Part shown: piece after piece, positions 11,974 through 12,456 of the stretch
Layout of the letters: each line of letters starts with the position of its first letter
Numbering within the stretch: the first letter of the stretch is position 1
Origin: Anaerolineae bacterium
Lineage (GTDB): Bacteria > Chloroflexota > Anaerolineae > JAADDB01
NCBI GenBank assembly: GCA_015489285.1
Contig: WGAA01000028.1
Coordinates: forward strand, 1 to 12,456
Direction: 5' to 3'
Length of the DNA: 12,456 nucleotides
Program-made: the position numbers and the translations under genes
The notes under the pieces: generated by a model
The model's input: the letters and a program-made list of their open reading frames with translations, nothing else
The model's database searches: none
What the model was told of the DNA's origin: nothing

Positions 11974-12006
11974 TGGCGTGAGTACAGGGCTATCCCAGCA
12001 ATGCCA
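11974..12006 (+). repeat. Foldable spacer between heptamer arrays
   Basis: TGGCGT (11974-11979) pairs with ATGCCA (12001-12006) with one G-T. An inner GGG (11987-11989) faces CCC (11994-11996). It corresponds to the spacer at 308-338. Confidence 0.5.
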
Positions 12007-12019
12007 ACTTGGCCCTAAG

Positions 12020-12061
12020 TTACGCATCACGCATTACGCATCACGTATCACGCATCACATC
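12020..12061 (+). repeat. Class 1 heptamer array
   Basis: Six units: TTACGCA, TCACGCA, TTACGCA, TCACGTA, TCACGCA, TCACATC. It is two units longer than the homologous array at 80-107, so copy number varies between loci. Confidence 0.85.
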
Positions 12062-12106
12062 ATCACGCCAAGATGCGCCTGCAGCGCCGACGTCCTCACC
12101 GACGCC

Positions 12107-12148
12107 TGACGCATGACGAATGACGCATGACGGATGACGGATGACGCC
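12107..12148 (+). repeat. Class 2 heptamer array
   Basis: Six units: TGACGCA, TGACGAA, TGACGCA, TGACGGA, TGACGGA, TGACGCC. It ends one base before the AAGGAGGT ribosome binding site of the next gene. Confidence 0.85.
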
Positions 12149-12159
12149 AAGGAGGTCCC

Positions 12160-12456
12160 ATGTCGGACTTGAGTCGATATCAGCGCCAGATCATCTTCAG
12201 CGAACTGGGAGTGGAGGGGCAGCGGAAACTCCTGGCCGCGCGCGTGGCCGTCGTCGGTGTGGGAGCGACGGGCTCCACCATCGCGAACTGGCTGGCACGC
12301 GCGGGCGTCGGGTACATCCGCCTCATCGACCGGGATTTCGTCGAATACCACAATTTGCACAGGCAAGCCCTTTACGATGAGGAGGACGTGCGTTCGGGGC
12401 TGCCCAAAGCCGTGGCCGCAGCCCGTAAACTCCAACGGGTGAACAGCGAGATCACC
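12160..12456 (+). CDS. ThiF/MoeB/HesA-family E1-like adenylating enzyme (5' part)
   Basis: Only the first 99 residues are in the window; the frame is open at the right edge. The start RYQRQIIFSELGVEGQRKL is typical of ThiF/MoeB proteins. It is followed by the nucleotide-binding loop VVGVGATGS (Gly33, Gly35, Gly38), the acidic strand end LIDRDFVE (Asp57, Asp59) and NLHRQ (65-69), with Lys83 in GLPKAVAA. These enzymes adenylate the C-terminus of a ubiquitin-like sulfur carrier (ThiS, MoaD) or a related substrate. The loop reads GVGATG rather than the GLGGLG usual in MoeB, so the exact subfamily is open. An AAGGAGGT ribosome binding site (12149-12156) decides the ATG at 12160. Confidence 0.88.
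   Translation, partial: MSDLSRYQRQIIFSELGVEGQRKLLAARVAVVGVGATGSTIANWLARAGVGYIRLIDRDFVEYHNLHRQALYDEEDVRSGLPKAVAAARKLQRVNSEIT

Larger units (their letters stand above)
11880..12148. repeat. Second mosaic heptamer-repeat island, upstream of the ThiF-like gene
   Basis: This island repeats the layout of the one before rpmH in the same orientation. Arrays are at 11880-11918, 11938-11968, 12020-12061 and 12107-12148. One foldable spacer is at 11974-12006 (TGGCGT/ATGCCA with an inner GGG/CCC). The 45-base spacer 12062-12106 matches 108-152 at 35 of 45 positions without a gap. The final unit TGACGCC ends at 12148, and the ribosome binding site of the next gene begins at once. Confidence 0.85.

Overview
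The window is a high-GC bacterial chromosome segment. The organism is most plausibly a member of the Chloroflexota (Anaerolineae-like). The reasons are a fused NuoCD, a secreted protein with a Pro-Thr linker, an SdrD-B-like module and a short LP-type tail, a cytochrome-free Nuo fragment, and mosaic intergenic repeats. No rRNA or marker gene is present that fixes the lineage, so this placement is an inference.

Layout. Bases 1-461 hold no convincing gene but contain arrays of degenerate 7-base units (consensus TNACGNN) separated by spacers that can fold. The last array abuts a near-consensus sigma70 promoter (462-491). That promoter drives the classic rpmH-rnpA-yidD-yidC-jag cluster (ribosomal protein L34, RNase P protein, membrane insertion, RNA-binding KhpB/Jag) plus a bcp-type peroxiredoxin (576-3563). 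The unit ends in a perfect inverted repeat that contains the bcp stop codon in its loop. This cluster usually lies next to dnaA/oriC; if so here, dnaA would be left of the window.

After a 332-base gap comes a partial complex I operon: nuoB, a nuoCD fusion and nuoI (3896-7048), followed by a metallo-beta-lactamase-fold UPF0173 hydrolase. These three Nuo proteins make up most of the peripheral-arm Q-module that links iron-sulfur clusters to the quinone site. No nuoA, nuoH, NADH module or membrane subunits are in view.

Next are a secreted alpha/beta hydrolase whose 5' end carries two large DNA palindromes, a MetW-like methyltransferase and a translationally coupled polysaccharide flippase. The last two suggest cell-surface glycan assembly. 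The flippase stop codon lies within 7-mer repeat sequence.

Bases 11749-12159 are a second repeat island: a 129-base element with terminal inverted repeats and three internal hairpins, then heptamer arrays homologous to those upstream of rpmH (a 29-base block is identical; a 45-base spacer matches at 35 of 45 positions). A ThiF/MoeB-family adenylating enzyme starts directly after the last array and runs off the right edge. The repeated heptamer/hairpin mosaic is the feature least explained by known gene content.
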